Below are positions 7,317 to 16,943 of a stretch of DNA of 64,000 nt, in pieces. Position 1 is the first letter of the stretch, and each line of letters begins with the position of its first letter. The DNA comes from Candidatus Chlorohelix allophototropha. Its GTDB lineage: Bacteria > Chloroflexota > Chloroflexia > Chloroheliales > Chloroheliaceae. The translations under genes were made by a program, and so were the position numbers. The notes beneath the pieces were generated by a model. That model made no database searches, had not been told where the DNA came from, and saw only the letters and a program-made list of their open reading frames with translations. The stretch is from the NCBI RefSeq assembly GCF_030389965.1, contig NZ_CP128400.1, positions 744,001-808,000 of the forward strand, given 5' to 3'.

Positions 7317-9299
7317 TTAGCGGCTGAAATTTAATGTGAATTCGGCTGGAACCAGCGTCTTGGGAGCATATGGCGCGATCATTACCAGCGCATTTTCATA
7401 CGGCACTTTCAAAATCCCGGCGTTGGTGAAATCCAGAGCCATATCTTGAACGCACGAAGCGCCGTTATCGGCAGTTGAAAGGGAAGTGGTGGTTTTGTCA
7501 GCGCAAGACCCATCCAGTTTCATCACTCTTACCCAGAACTTTTGTGGAATTGCTGCGCCCGTACGCAGAAAGCCATTAGCTTGCCAACCGTTATCGCCGC
7601 TTTCGGCATTATCACGCCAATTTATCTCCGGTATCTCGAAATCGTCCAGAATCGCGCCCTGCCGATTGTAGCCCTCATCGGTCAGATACTCAAAGCGTAG
7701 CTGTATGCGCTTTCCCGCGAACCGACTCAAATCTATTTCTTCCTGCACCCAATCTGCTGCTAGGTTATCGCTATCGGTCAAGTCTGCACCATTGCTGTTA
7801 CTACGCCCGCTCCATCCGGCTCCATAATTCTTGCCCGATTGAGCGTAAACAGTGGCGTATTTACCCGGCAACACTTGCCAAGTTTTGCCACCATTGTCAG
7901 ATACCTCAAAATACAAATAATCAAACTGTGGCTCTATATCGAACCATAGTTTGAACTTCAGGGTAGCTTTCTGCACACTAGATAAATCTACTTCGCGGGT
8001 TAGAGTCATGTCAGAATTTTCGCCCCGATTTGTCCACCATACCATTTTACCGCTGGCAGGCTGCGTATTAAAAAGGGAGGCGGTGGGTGCGCCTTGAAAA
8101 TTAAGAGTAAAGCCACCCGTCCCTGCCTCCACCTTGTAATATTGGGCGGTGTATTGGAAAGTATTACCGCTCTTGCTGTCGGGCAGTTTGCTGATAGTAT
8201 TGGAAGGATTGCTTATGTGAGAGCTTACTTTCTTATAATTAAAGGTAGGGTCGGCGGTAGCGTGATTTATAAAATTTGTCAAAGCCCAATCCTTGAAAAC
8301 TTTATCACTGTAGATTTGTGGGTCTGCATTTTTAGCTAACCCATAATCTATTGCATTAAACCCGGTCAATCCTTTGTCGTTCGCGATGGTATCCCTGATA
8401 ACCTTCTCTCCGTAAACGTCCTGCAGGTACGCCATCCACAAGTAACCTGATCCGTAGAAGCGCGAGGGGGCGCAGGTGGTACAAGTCCAATTATCTAATT
8501 GAGTTGCACTGCGATTGAAAAAGGCGCTTTCGTAACCGCTACTACTAAAACCGTTGAGGGTTTGCGCCAGCACGCTTGCCCCCTCATTGAGCCAGACTTC
8601 CTGATTGGGCTGATTGTGCCAGTGAATCATGTGCTGAAACTCGTGCGCCAGCAAGCTCAAGTATGAGTCGGTGTTTTCAGGGCGACCCATTACATAGATA
8701 ATTTCGTGCTCGTTGCTTTTACTATTAATACTTCGCAAAAGCTCATCATCGGAACTGTAATAGCCTATAACTCCGCCACTAAGAGTGGTATTTAAAACTA
8801 CCAAATGTGGGTCACCATCTACGCCGGGTGTCCATTCCTCGCCAAAATAACGCCGATTGGTAGGGTAAATTTTTTCTTCAAACAAGCGTGCTGCATTTGC
8901 AAGCGCTGCTGCATTTATTGCATAGTTTTTGTCCACAAACCAGTAAACATGGTCGGTAACCACCTGCAAACGTGCGCTAACCTGCAAATAACTCTTACGA
9001 GGAGTATCGAATACCCAGAAATTATCCTCATCCCCTTGTTGGTAGGGTGGGCGAGTAGTGGTATGCGGCGGATTTGGATTAGCGCCATTACTCTTTAAGC
9101 GATCATATATAGCGTATTCGTCCCGTAGCGGTGGGGTGGTGGTTTTCGCTTGAAACTCGTCAAGATATGCAAGAACGTCAGGAGGAGTAAGGGTGGTGGT
9201 TTGGGCGATTGAAATTGGTGTAGTGGAAGGCAAAAACAAAAACGCGCATAAAAGCGCGCATAAAATGAGGAATCTGATTAATCTAATTGTTGATGGCAA
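7317..9299 (-). CDS. Secreted zinc metalloprotease (gluzincin, M6-like)
   Basis: The 660-residue protein begins with a clear signal peptide: RLIRFLILCALLCAFLF, followed by a small-residue region ending near Ala32. The zinc site is HEFQH (His219, Glu220, His223), with the third ligand in the NEGASVLAQ motif, the gluzincin arrangement. The rest contains immune-inhibitor-A-like beta domains (DNGGKTWQVLPG, FAGKRIQLRFEYLTDEG, GAILDDFEIPEI), as in large secreted bacterial proteases. It is probably an extracellular protease for protein scavenging. The 5' end overlaps the upstream SirB1-like gene by 17 bases in the same direction, so the two may be co-transcribed. The exact peptidase family is less certain than the general class. 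Confidence 0.82.
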   Translation of the reverse strand: MPSTIRLIRFLILCALLCAFLFLPSTTPISIAQTTTLTPPDVLAYLDEFQAKTTTPPLRDEYAIYDRLKSNGANPNPPHTTTRPPYQQGDEDNFWVFDTPRKSYLQVSARLQVVTDHVYWFVDKNYAINAAALANAARLFEEKIYPTNRRYFGEEWTPGVDGDPHLVVLNTTLSGGVIGYYSSDDELLRSINSKSNEHEIIYVMGRPENTDSYLSLLAHEFQHMIHWHNQPNQEVWLNEGASVLAQTLNGFSSSGYESAFFNRSATQLDNWTCTTCAPSRFYGSGYLWMAYLQDVYGEKVIRDTIANDKGLTGFNAIDYGLAKNADPQIYSDKVFKDWALTNFINHATADPTFNYKKVSSHISNPSNTISKLPDSKSGNTFQYTAQYYKVEAGTGGFTLNFQGAPTASLFNTQPASGKMVWWTNRGENSDMTLTREVDLSSVQKATLKFKLWFDIEPQFDYLYFEVSDNGGKTWQVLPGKYATVYAQSGKNYGAGWSGRSNSNGADLTDSDNLAADWVQEEIDLSRFAGKRIQLRFEYLTDEGYNRQGAILDDFEIPEINWRDNAESGDNGWQANGFLRTGAAIPQKFWVRVMKLDGSCADKTTTSLSTADNGASCVQDMALDFTNAGILKVPYENALVMIAPYAPKTLVPAEFTLNFSR

Positions 9300-10227
9300 T
9301 GTCTTTCAGAATACCCGTAATTTGGCTGTTAATGAGTACAGCATCGCGGGCATCGGGAGCATGGCGCAAGTATTTCTGATAATCAAGGATAGCTTGCCAG
9401 CGGTGTTCCATACGATTCTTGATAGCTCCCCTATCCCGTATTTCTTCCCAATCTTCAGGGTTTAATACGGTGAGGAACTCTTCGATAGCCAACGCCCGCT
9501 CAAAATCTTCAAAGTTAATATAACTGCTTTTAAGATTATTAAGCATGCGACTCAAGAAAGCACGATTTGATACAGGATTTAAGAAGGATTGTACTAACGG
9601 TACAGGGTTGCCAAATATTTCACCCACCAAGCGAACACAATCCTCTAAAGTTAAAATACTGCCCTCATTAAAGGGGTCAAGCAGAATATCTTCTTGCTGA
9701 TTAGCGCCAGATTCTGCCCCATGTTCCCAACGTCCGGTGGTGTGTTGGGCGTGTTGCCGATACCGTACAATAAAGTGACCGGGTAAACCGATTCCTTCAA
9801 AAGGCAAACCAGCTTGCCTGCCAACCTCGATGTAAATCAAGGAGAGTGTAATGGGAATTCCAATGCGACGTTCCAGAACATCGTTTAAATACGAGTTGCG
9901 AGGGTCATTGTAATCAGTCTGGTTGCCTTTGAAACCAAGGGTTTGGAAAAGGTATGAGTTAATAAACTGGATGCATTTGTAGGGGTCATTCTCACCGGCA
10001 AGTAGCAACCGAATATCATTGCCCATTATTTCAAGTCGCTGCAAATAGTAGCCTATATTCAAACCGGGATACTCGGAGGAAGCGATAATCATGGTAGCTT
10101 CTATCAGATCAATTTCTTCGTCGGTTCGAGAAACATGCTCTGCAAAACGCGCTAATGGACTGCCGGGGACTGGATGGATTTTCTCGGCTTCGTAATCAAA
10201 TATACTGCTTTCAATTGTATACCGCAT
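9283..10227 (-). CDS. SirB1/transglutaminase-like protein with TPR tail
   Basis: This 314-residue protein matches the SirB1 (YchA) family, a transglutaminase-like fold followed by tetratricopeptide-type helices. Recognisable segments are INSYLFQTLGFKGN, YLNDVLERRIGIPITLSLIY, the GLPGHFIVRY motif around the putative catalytic His, and LLDPFNEG with the Asp. The C-terminal third (FERALAIEEFLTVLNPEDW, RWQAILDYQKYL) has TPR-like spacing. The molecular function of the family is not established. Its 3' end overlaps the start of the secreted metalloprotease by 17 bases. Confidence 0.82.
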   Translation of the reverse strand: MRYTIESSIFDYEAEKIHPVPGSPLARFAEHVSRTDEEIDLIEATMIIASSEYPGLNIGYYLQRLEIMGNDIRLLLAGENDPYKCIQFINSYLFQTLGFKGNQTDYNDPRNSYLNDVLERRIGIPITLSLIYIEVGRQAGLPFEGIGLPGHFIVRYRQHAQHTTGRWEHGAESGANQQEDILLDPFNEGSILTLEDCVRLVGEIFGNPVPLVQSFLNPVSNRAFLSRMLNNLKSSYINFEDFERALAIEEFLTVLNPEDWEEIRDRGAIKNRMEHRWQAILDYQKYLRHAPDARDAVLINSQITGILKDIAINN

Positions 10228-10474
10228 AAAACAACCTTTAGAAAAATTACCTGTTTACCTTATGTTATTATGTTACCATTTATTGAATCCATTGTAATAA
10301 CCTTAGAGACCTTTTGTCAATGACGACCGGATTAAGAAATAGGGCTGATACGGTTGGCGAACTTGCTCCAGTAAAAGGCTTTCGGCGTTTCCCTGCTCCA
10401 ATAACCTACCTCGAAATTCTGTCAAAACCGAGTAATCAAAACTGTATTACCCCTAGATTGATATCTAATAACGT

Positions 10475-10502
10475 TTGGAATTTCACAAAAGCGCACTATA
10501 AT
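10475..10502 (+). promoter_or_regulatory. Putative promoter for the methyltransferase gene
   Basis: TTGGAA (10475-10480) and a perfect TATAAT (10497-10502) are separated by 16 bases, followed by GAAAGGGG and the ATG at 10530. This is the only clear signal in the otherwise AT-rich gap 10228-10529, which lies between divergent genes. Confidence 0.6.
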
Positions 10503-10529
10503 GGTTTTTAGAAAGGGGTACACTGAGCT

Positions 10530-11318
10530 ATGTTAATGCCGGAGGCTACTAATCAAGCATATCTATTGAATCAGCAATATTGCTCCGCAGATAACCTTAA
10601 AGCCCGCATCGAGCTACATGAGCGGTATAGTACCCAAAATTATCCCTGGCAACGCTGGGTATTTGACCACTTCAAAATGCCGCCACAGGCTAGCGTGCTT
10701 GAACTTGGTTGTGGAACCGGCAAACTTTGGTCTGCAAATCTTGACCGAATACCCACCGACTGGAAAGTTACCCTGTCTGACTTCTCGGAGGGGATGCTGC
10801 AAGCAACCAAAAACCAGCTAAAAGAGCTAAATTGTTTCGAATTTTCCAATTTTGATGCACAGGCTATACCTTATTCTGATGCCAGTTTTGATGCAATTAT
10901 TGCCAACCACATGCTCTACCACCTGCCTGACCGCAAAAAAGGGCTGACGGAAATAAGACGAGTCTTAAAACCGGGTGGTCATTTTTATGCTGCTACCAAT
11001 GGGTTGGATCATTTGCAAGAACTGGGCGACTTGATGGTTAAATTTTTTGATCATAATCCGCATCCTACGCATGCGCGCGCCTTCAGCCTTGCCAATGGTC
11101 GTTCACAACTTGAGGCATTTTTTACCAGTGTGGAGCTTTTTCTTTTTGAAGGAAACTTGCACGTCACCGAAGCAATCCCGGTTGTAAATTACATCGTTTC
11201 ATACCAGCATTTGACCGAATCGCAAAAAAACCAGATTATTGAATATGTAGAAACTGAGATAGCACGGCAAGGCTATTTTTTCATACGGAAAAACACAGGG
11301 CTATTTATTGCATGCTAA
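10530..11318 (+). CDS. Class I SAM-dependent methyltransferase
   Basis: The 262-residue protein has the canonical S-adenosylmethionine fold: motif I VLELGCGTGKLW, motif II around TLSDFSEGM, the FDAQAIPYSD acidic loop, and the post-motif III segment RRVLKPGGHFYAATNG. These place it in the methyltransferase type 11/25 group (UbiE/MenG-like). The substrate cannot be predicted. It stands alone between a divergent SirB1-like gene and an alcohol dehydrogenase gene 48 bases downstream that has its own ribosome site. A second in-frame ATG lies at 10536. Confidence 0.88.
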   Translation: MLMPEATNQAYLLNQQYCSADNLKARIELHERYSTQNYPWQRWVFDHFKMPPQASVLELGCGTGKLWSANLDRIPTDWKVTLSDFSEGMLQATKNQLKELNCFEFSNFDAQAIPYSDASFDAIIANHMLYHLPDRKKGLTEIRRVLKPGGHFYAATNGLDHLQELGDLMVKFFDHNPHPTHARAFSLANGRSQLEAFFTSVELFLFEGNLHVTEAIPVVNYIVSYQHLTESQKNQIIEYVETEIARQGYFFIRKNTGLFIAC

Positions 11319-11366
11319 ACTACACTATTATCTGTTACTTTCTATCTATAGTGGGAGGAGATAATT

Positions 11367-12536
11367 ATGAAGACCCGTGCAGCAGTACTATATGATACCA
11401 GCAAACCACGACCTTATGAAGAGTCACTCCCTTTAGTAATCGAGGAAATAGAAATAGACCCACCGGGGGCGGGAGAAGTGCTGGTTGAAATGGCGGGAGC
11501 GGGCTTGTGCCATTCTGATTTATCGGTAATCAACGGCTCGATAATGCGCCCGAATTTGCGCAAGTATGGTGGAGAAACCATTCGAGAACCGTTACCGGTG
11601 GTAATGGGACACGAAGCAAGCGGGATTGTGCGTGAAGTTGGCGCAGGCGTTACTGACTTTAAGCCCGATGATCATGTGGTATTTTCATTTGTACCCATGT
11701 GCGGGCGTTGTGAGTTTTGTATTGCCGGGAAACCAGCTTTATGCAAAGTAGGCGGTAAATCCAACCTGTCTGGAACTCTTATAAATGGCTCAGTGCGTTT
11801 TCGACACACAACCAACGGAAAGCCAGTTTTACACTATCTAGGGGTAGCGGGTTTTTCACAATATACCGTCGCTGCTCAGGAATCGTTGGTCAAAATCACT
11901 AATGAGATTGAGTTGGATAAAGCGGCGCTTTTTGGCTGTGCAATTGTGACCGGAGTAGGCGCAGTGATCAATACTGCAAAATTGGTACCCGGTTCATCTG
12001 CCGCGATTTTTGGTCTTGGTGGAGTTGGCTTGAGCGCGGTTATGGGTGCAAAACTGGCGGGTGCAAATCCTATCATTGCGATTGACCCGGTTATTTCAAA
12101 ATTTGAACTGGCACGTCAATTAGGCGCAGATTACACACTAAGCCCAGAAGATTCAGACCCCATTAAAGCAATCCGTGAATTGACCGGAGGCGGCGCGGAT
12201 TATGCCTTTGCGGCGGTAGGTAGCGCGAAAGTGCTGGCGCAAGCCTACGATAGCACTAAGCGAGGCGGCACGACCATTAGCATTGGGATGCCACATTCTG
12301 AGCAACAGCTAATTATTCCGGCTTATACCTTAACCTATCAGGAGAAAATATTACAGGGTTCTTTCATGGGTTCGGCGATACCTAGTCGCGACATTCCACG
12401 CTTGATTGACCTTTATATGAAAGGCAAGCTACCTGTAGATTTATTGCTTAGTGAGCATATAATCCTAGATAATATCAATGCCGGATTTGATAAACTGGCG
12501 CAAGGAACAACAGTGCGGCAAATGGTTTTCTTTTAA
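11367..12536 (+). CDS. Zinc-dependent alcohol dehydrogenase (class III-like MDR)
   Basis: The 389-residue enzyme is a medium-chain zinc dehydrogenase. Catalytic-zinc ligands are in GLCHSDL and GHEASG; the structural zinc site CGRCEFCIAGKPALC has the four-cysteine spacing; the Rossmann motif is FGLGGVGLSAVMGAKLAG, followed by an acidic residue in IAIDPV that indicates NAD(H). Length and the insert around residues 130-150 resemble the class III group (formaldehyde/benzyl alcohol dehydrogenases). The physiological substrate is unknown. An excellent GGGAGGAG ribosome site precedes the ATG. Confidence 0.88.
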   Translation: MKTRAAVLYDTSKPRPYEESLPLVIEEIEIDPPGAGEVLVEMAGAGLCHSDLSVINGSIMRPNLRKYGGETIREPLPVVMGHEASGIVREVGAGVTDFKPDDHVVFSFVPMCGRCEFCIAGKPALCKVGGKSNLSGTLINGSVRFRHTTNGKPVLHYLGVAGFSQYTVAAQESLVKITNEIELDKAALFGCAIVTGVGAVINTAKLVPGSSAAIFGLGGVGLSAVMGAKLAGANPIIAIDPVISKFELARQLGADYTLSPEDSDPIKAIRELTGGGADYAFAAVGSAKVLAQAYDSTKRGGTTISIGMPHSEQQLIIPAYTLTYQEKILQGSFMGSAIPSRDIPRLIDLYMKGKLPVDLLLSEHIILDNINAGFDKLAQGTTVRQMVFF

Positions 12537-12771
12537 TCGGAATCTATTGCATTGAGGCGTATAATAAGGCTATAAATGTAAAGATTTTTTAACCAGCCTG
12601 TTCGCTTGTTACAAAACCAGATGGTTATTAAGTTTTTTAGAAGAATTTATTAGTATAGAAAGGAAAACTGCTTACTTAGGGAAGCATAAATAGGGCAAGT
12701 ATTTTATATAGGTTGAATCATTTTAAGTTGACAAAAATGCATTACGCATCTTCGGAGGAATCAAGTTTACT

Positions 12772-15036
12772 ATGAGTCAAGAAATAGACCCGTCGCAGAA
12801 GACCGAGACGGGTGCTGGCACTACCTCAACTGCAAATTCGGGAACAAAACGTCAGAGCTTTAAAGTTAGTTCCAAAAACACCAAAAGTGAAACAATCACA
12901 GGACAAATCGACAGTGCAGTCGCCATTCCTGACCCTAGAACCTCTGCCGAAGTTGCCAATACGAGTAGTGCTACCGGCAAAACTTCTCCAGTTACCCTAC
13001 CTGAAAAAGATGAAAACGATTGGTATGAGGAACCCTTACGGCGGGGGAAAAAACCGGGTGACCGCTACGTGCGAATTGTCAAACCCCAATCTGGCAATAA
13101 TGTCCGCTATCAAAGTGGGTTAAGCTTTACCGCAGAATCTACCTCTGCCCCTCGTACCTCCTTTGGTCGTTCCATACTAAGAGCCAAACGCTTTCTAATT
13201 GGGCAACCTATTGCCAGTTCCGAAGCACACCATCAACGACTTAGCAAAGTGCAAGCGCTGGCAGTGCTCTCTTCCGATGCTTTATCCTCTACAGCCTACG
13301 CCACCGAAGCTATTTTGCTGGTGTTGATTCTGACCGGGCAAAATAACCTAGGGCTGGCATTACCTATCTCAATGGGTATCGGCTTATTACTCATAATTGT
13401 AGGGCTTAGCTATCGACAAACTATTGCTGCTTATCCCAAAGGTGGGGGAAGCTATATAGTTGCTAAGGATAATCTGGGAGTCACTCCGGGCTTGGTAGCG
13501 GCGGCTTCACTACTCATTGACTATGTTTTGACCGTTGCCGTGAGTATTTCCGCAGGTGTTTCCGCTATAACTTCTGCAATACCTGAACTGAACGTGGTGA
13601 GATCTGAAATCTGCCTAGTGTTTATTGCGTTTATAACGCTGGCAAACCTTCGCGGTGTGCGTGAGAGTGGCATGATATTTACTCTACCCACTTACCTGTT
13701 CATTTTCAGCATCACATTATTAGTGGTATTAGGCTTTATTAATATTACTTTTGGCTTTAGTATTGGTAACCCTATAAATCCTCCGCAGATTGAGTTGCCT
13801 AAGCAGTTCGAAAATATAAGCCTGTTTGTAATTCTGCGTGCCTTTGCTTCGGGGTGTACGGCAATGACCGGGGTTGAAGCAATTTCAGACGGTGTGCCGG
13901 CTTTCCGTCCCCCCGAAGCTAAAAACGCCCGCACCACCCTGACCTGGATGGCTGCTATCTTGGTAACTTTGTTTATCTGCATTTCCTTCTTAGCTTCGCA
14001 TTACCACATTGTACCAATCGAAGAAACCGCTACGAACTATGAGACTTTGATCTCACAGCTTACCAAGCGTATTGTGGGGGATAGCCCTTTCTACTTTGTA
14101 GTTTCAGCCACTACCGCATTGATTCTTATACTGGCAGCGAATACCGCTTTCAGCGATTTCCCGCGCCTTTCTTGGTTTTTAGCGCGTGACCGTTTTATGC
14201 CAAACCTGTTCAAGCATCAAGGTGACCGTCTGGCTTTTTCGACCGGTATTATTGCACTAGGTTTACTTGCGGGCGTATTGGTTGTAATTTTTGACGGCAA
14301 TACTAACGCTTTGTTACCTTTGTATGCAGTTGGGGTTTTTACCTCCTTTACGCTCTCGCAAGCAGGCATGGTAGTGCGTTGGTGGAGATTACGCACACCG
14401 GGTTGGGGTAAAAATATTGCAATGAATGGGTTGGGGTGTTTTACCACTTTCGTAGTTCTGTTAGTAATTGCTTCTACCAAATTCCTATTGGGGGCATGGT
14501 TAGTGGTGGCGCTTATTCCAATCCTATACTTAGTATTCCTGTCGATACATCGCCACTATAGCCGATTTGGTGAAGACCTGACCGTTTCAAAAGAAAAAGT
14601 ACTGCCAAAACAAGTGCAATCCTTAAATATGGAGCACCATACTGTGGTTGTGCCTGTGTCCAATCTTAACCAAGTTACTTTGCGTACTCTCTCCTATGCC
14701 AAAGCCTTATCAGATGAAGTTGTGGCGGTTTTTGTAAGCGATAGCAGCGAAGCAATAGATAAATTGCGCGAAAAATGGGACGAATCAGGTGTGGAAATCC
14801 CACTTGTAGGGGTAGAAACGCCTTACCGCAATATCATAGGCTCGCTATTGACTTACATAGATGATTTGCATCGGCAAGACCCAGATGAAACAATTACAGT
14901 AGTTATTCCGGAATTTGTAACTGCCAAGTGGTGGCAACGATTGCTACACAATCAGACCGCGTTTCGTCTGAGAGCTTCTCTACACAGTATGCGAGGAGTG
15001 GTAATCACTTCTGTTCCCTATCACTTGGAGAGATAG
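12772..15036 (+). CDS. KimA-like APC-superfamily permease (probable K+ importer)
   Basis: This 754-residue membrane protein belongs to the APC superfamily and resembles KimA, the potassium importer of Bacillus, in several long segments (RLSKVQALAVLSSDALSS, AYPKGGGSYIVAKDNLG, ILRAFASGCTAMTGVEAIS, LPLYAVGVFTSFTLSQAG). Residues 1-130 are low-complexity, Ser/Thr-rich and probably disordered, an extension not usual for KimA. About twelve membrane segments follow (residues 165-610), then a soluble domain of roughly 130 residues resembling universal-stress or regulatory modules. The 235-base leader contains no c-di-AMP riboswitch that I can recognise. A GGAGGAATC ribosome site precedes the start. 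Amino-acid transport is the alternative. Confidence 0.8.
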   Translation: MSQEIDPSQKTETGAGTTSTANSGTKRQSFKVSSKNTKSETITGQIDSAVAIPDPRTSAEVANTSSATGKTSPVTLPEKDENDWYEEPLRRGKKPGDRYVRIVKPQSGNNVRYQSGLSFTAESTSAPRTSFGRSILRAKRFLIGQPIASSEAHHQRLSKVQALAVLSSDALSSTAYATEAILLVLILTGQNNLGLALPISMGIGLLLIIVGLSYRQTIAAYPKGGGSYIVAKDNLGVTPGLVAAASLLIDYVLTVAVSISAGVSAITSAIPELNVVRSEICLVFIAFITLANLRGVRESGMIFTLPTYLFIFSITLLVVLGFINITFGFSIGNPINPPQIELPKQFENISLFVILRAFASGCTAMTGVEAISDGVPAFRPPEAKNARTTLTWMAAILVTLFICISFLASHYHIVPIEETATNYETLISQLTKRIVGDSPFYFVVSATTALILILAANTAFSDFPRLSWFLARDRFMPNLFKHQGDRLAFSTGIIALGLLAGVLVVIFDGNTNALLPLYAVGVFTSFTLSQAGMVVRWWRLRTPGWGKNIAMNGLGCFTTFVVLLVIASTKFLLGAWLVVALIPILYLVFLSIHRHYSRFGEDLTVSKEKVLPKQVQSLNMEHHTVVVPVSNLNQVTLRTLSYAKALSDEVVAVFVSDSSEAIDKLREKWDESGVEIPLVGVETPYRNIIGSLLTYIDDLHRQDPDETITVVIPEFVTAKWWQRLLHNQTAFRLRASLHSMRGVVITSVPYHLER

Positions 15037-15038
15037 CA

Positions 15039-16340
15039 ATGCGTGTGGTTGATATTATCATCAAGAAGCGTGACGGATTCGCTCTTACTACGGAAGAAAT
15101 TAATTTCTTCATCGAGGGGTATAGCAAGGGCGAAATCCCGGATTATCAAGCGGCAGCATTTGCAATGGCGGTTTTTTTTCGTGGAATGAGTGTGGAAGAA
15201 ACCACTATGCTTACGCTTGCCATGGCTTCTAGTGGTAAACAACTGGATTTAAGCCACATTGCTCCGGTGGTTGCTGACAAACATAGTACCGGTGGGGTGG
15301 GTGACAAAACCACAATGGTAGTTACTCCTCTGGTAGCAGCTACCGGATTGCCTATTGCCAAAATGAGCGGGCGTGGTTTGGGTTATTTTGGCGGTACGGT
15401 GGATAAATTGGAAACTATTCCCGGTTTCCGTGCCGCTTTATCCGATACCGAATTTCTCGAAGCATTTGCTAAGGTAGGCTTAGTAGTAAGCGGGCAAAGT
15501 AGCGAACTTGCGCCTGCCGATGGCAAATTATATGCCCTACGCGATGTAACTGGCACAGTTGAAAGCATCCCTTTAATTGCCGCAAGCGTTATGAGCAAAA
15601 AAATTGCCGCAGGCGCAAACTGTATTGTGCTGGATGTAAAGTTCGGCAAAGGTGCGTTTATGAAAACGCTTGAGGATGCCACCTTTCTGGCAGAAACTAT
15701 GGTGGAAATAGGGCGGGGCGCAGGGCGTAAAGTACGTGCCGTGTTGAGTAGTATGGAACAACCGTTGGGGTGGGCGGTTGGCAATACACTGGAAGTACGA
15801 GAAGCAATTGAAACCCTTCAGAGAAAGGGACCACCTGACCTTTTAGAATTGGCTTTTATACTTGGTAGCCAATTAATTGTAATGAGCGGACGTGCGGAAA
15901 ATGAGTTAGAGGCACGCGCTCAATTACATCAAGCGCTGGATTCAGGTGCAGCTTTTGAAAAATACAAGCAATTCGTAGCTAATCAGGGCGGTGATACGAA
16001 ATATTTGGACAATCCTGAACTTTTACCTACCGCTCCCTTTAAGGGGGAAGTTTTATCGCTACAATCCGGTTATATTTCCGCTATAGATGCCGAAATGGTA
16101 GGCATTACGGCGCATTTGCTAGGAGCAGGGCGTAAAGTAAAAACAGATCCAATAGATCCAGCAGTGGGTTTAATATTGCAGCACAAAGTCGGGGACTTTG
16201 TGGAACGGGGAGAACCTTTACTAGAAATTCATGCCCGTACCAGCGAATCACTCAAAAAGGCAACCGTACAAATTCTCAATGCCTTTATTTTCAGCCCATT
16301 AAAAGTTACACCTCCCGCTTTTATTGCAAGAATAGTATAA
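15039..16340 (+). CDS. pdp: Pyrimidine-nucleoside phosphorylase
   Basis: The protein (433 residues) cleaves pyrimidine nucleosides with phosphate to base and (deoxy)ribose-1-phosphate for salvage. It has the thymidine/pyrimidine phosphorylase signature: MRVVDIIIKKRDG at the N-terminus, the phosphate site DKHSTGGVGDKTT, the substrate region KMSGRGLGYFGGTVDKLE, and KKIAAGANCIVLDVKFGKGAFM with the catalytic lysine and metal-binding segment. The ATG at 15039 is chosen because it gives the family-standard N-terminus and follows GGAGAGATAG, two bases after the permease stop. A longer in-frame extension to 14928 would overlap the permease and has no homology. It is probably co-transcribed with the permease gene. 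Confidence 0.92.
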   Translation: MRVVDIIIKKRDGFALTTEEINFFIEGYSKGEIPDYQAAAFAMAVFFRGMSVEETTMLTLAMASSGKQLDLSHIAPVVADKHSTGGVGDKTTMVVTPLVAATGLPIAKMSGRGLGYFGGTVDKLETIPGFRAALSDTEFLEAFAKVGLVVSGQSSELAPADGKLYALRDVTGTVESIPLIAASVMSKKIAAGANCIVLDVKFGKGAFMKTLEDATFLAETMVEIGRGAGRKVRAVLSSMEQPLGWAVGNTLEVREAIETLQRKGPPDLLELAFILGSQLIVMSGRAENELEARAQLHQALDSGAAFEKYKQFVANQGGDTKYLDNPELLPTAPFKGEVLSLQSGYISAIDAEMVGITAHLLGAGRKVKTDPIDPAVGLILQHKVGDFVERGEPLLEIHARTSESLKKATVQILNAFIFSPLKVTPPAFIARIV

Positions 16341-16394
16341 TTATTGAGATACTTATAATACTAAGATTAAACTCACTGCCTCAGGAGACCTATA

Positions 16395-16943
16395 ATGAGT
16401 GATATTACCTTGCCGGTTGAAACAGATCCCTATGACTCAGCCGAGCATGAGTTGCCCATGGAATTGTTTACCGATTTTTATCGCATCACCGGCTCGCTTT
16501 TCACAGCAGTAAACCGCACCAATGGCGTTTTAAATGATAGCGAACCGCAATTGGTATTACATAAAGTGATTACCACTAGCTTAATTCGCAGTATAGATTC
16601 AGGAATAGAAAGCCGCTATGCTAGAATTGATAAAAATTCAATCAAACTGGCTGTACCAAACGAAGAAGCGGAAAATGAACGGTTAGCCGGTCGCCCGCGC
16701 GCTTCTGGTTTTTCACTATTGCGGCGTGTACTAATGGGGATGGGGAATTTTGAAATAAGCGGCAATTTGCATCTTGAGCAAGAAATCGAAATCAAATCGC
16801 TATTGCTGCACCGTACTGACAGTTTTATTGGCGTAACGGATGCCAGTATTATTTATCTACCTAATCCAAGCCGGAAATTTACTACCAGCACGGTGCTAAT
16901 CAACAAAAACCATGTCGAATTTGTATGTTCGGGAGCTTATTAA
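16395..16943 (+). CDS. Hypothetical protein, unrecognised family
   Basis: I do not recognise this 182-residue protein. It has no signal peptide or membrane segment. An acidic N-terminal stretch precedes a region likely to be mixed alpha/beta (MELFTDFYRITGSLFTA). A basic linker around residue 95 (RLAGRPRASGFSLLRRV) leads to a beta-rich C-terminal half (LHLEQEIEIKSLLLHR, SFIGVTDASIIY). A good AGGAGACC ribosome site supports expression. It converges with, and overlaps by four bases, the alpha/beta hydrolase gene on the other strand. The 54-base gap after the phosphorylase would permit co-transcription. Confidence 0.65.
   Translation: MSDITLPVETDPYDSAEHELPMELFTDFYRITGSLFTAVNRTNGVLNDSEPQLVLHKVITTSLIRSIDSGIESRYARIDKNSIKLAVPNEEAENERLAGRPRASGFSLLRRVLMGMGNFEISGNLHLEQEIEIKSLLLHRTDSFIGVTDASIIYLPNPSRKFTTSTVLINKNHVEFVCSGAY

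Noticed and set aside
12537-12771. Riboswitch in the permease leader
   Set aside because: The leader is AT-rich and shows none of the conserved ydaO/c-di-AMP or KtrAB-leader blocks I could recognise by eye.
14928-15038. Longer start for the pyrimidine-nucleoside phosphorylase
   Set aside because: The extension overlaps the permease gene and does not resemble the family; ATG at 15039 with GGAGA upstream gives the standard N-terminus.
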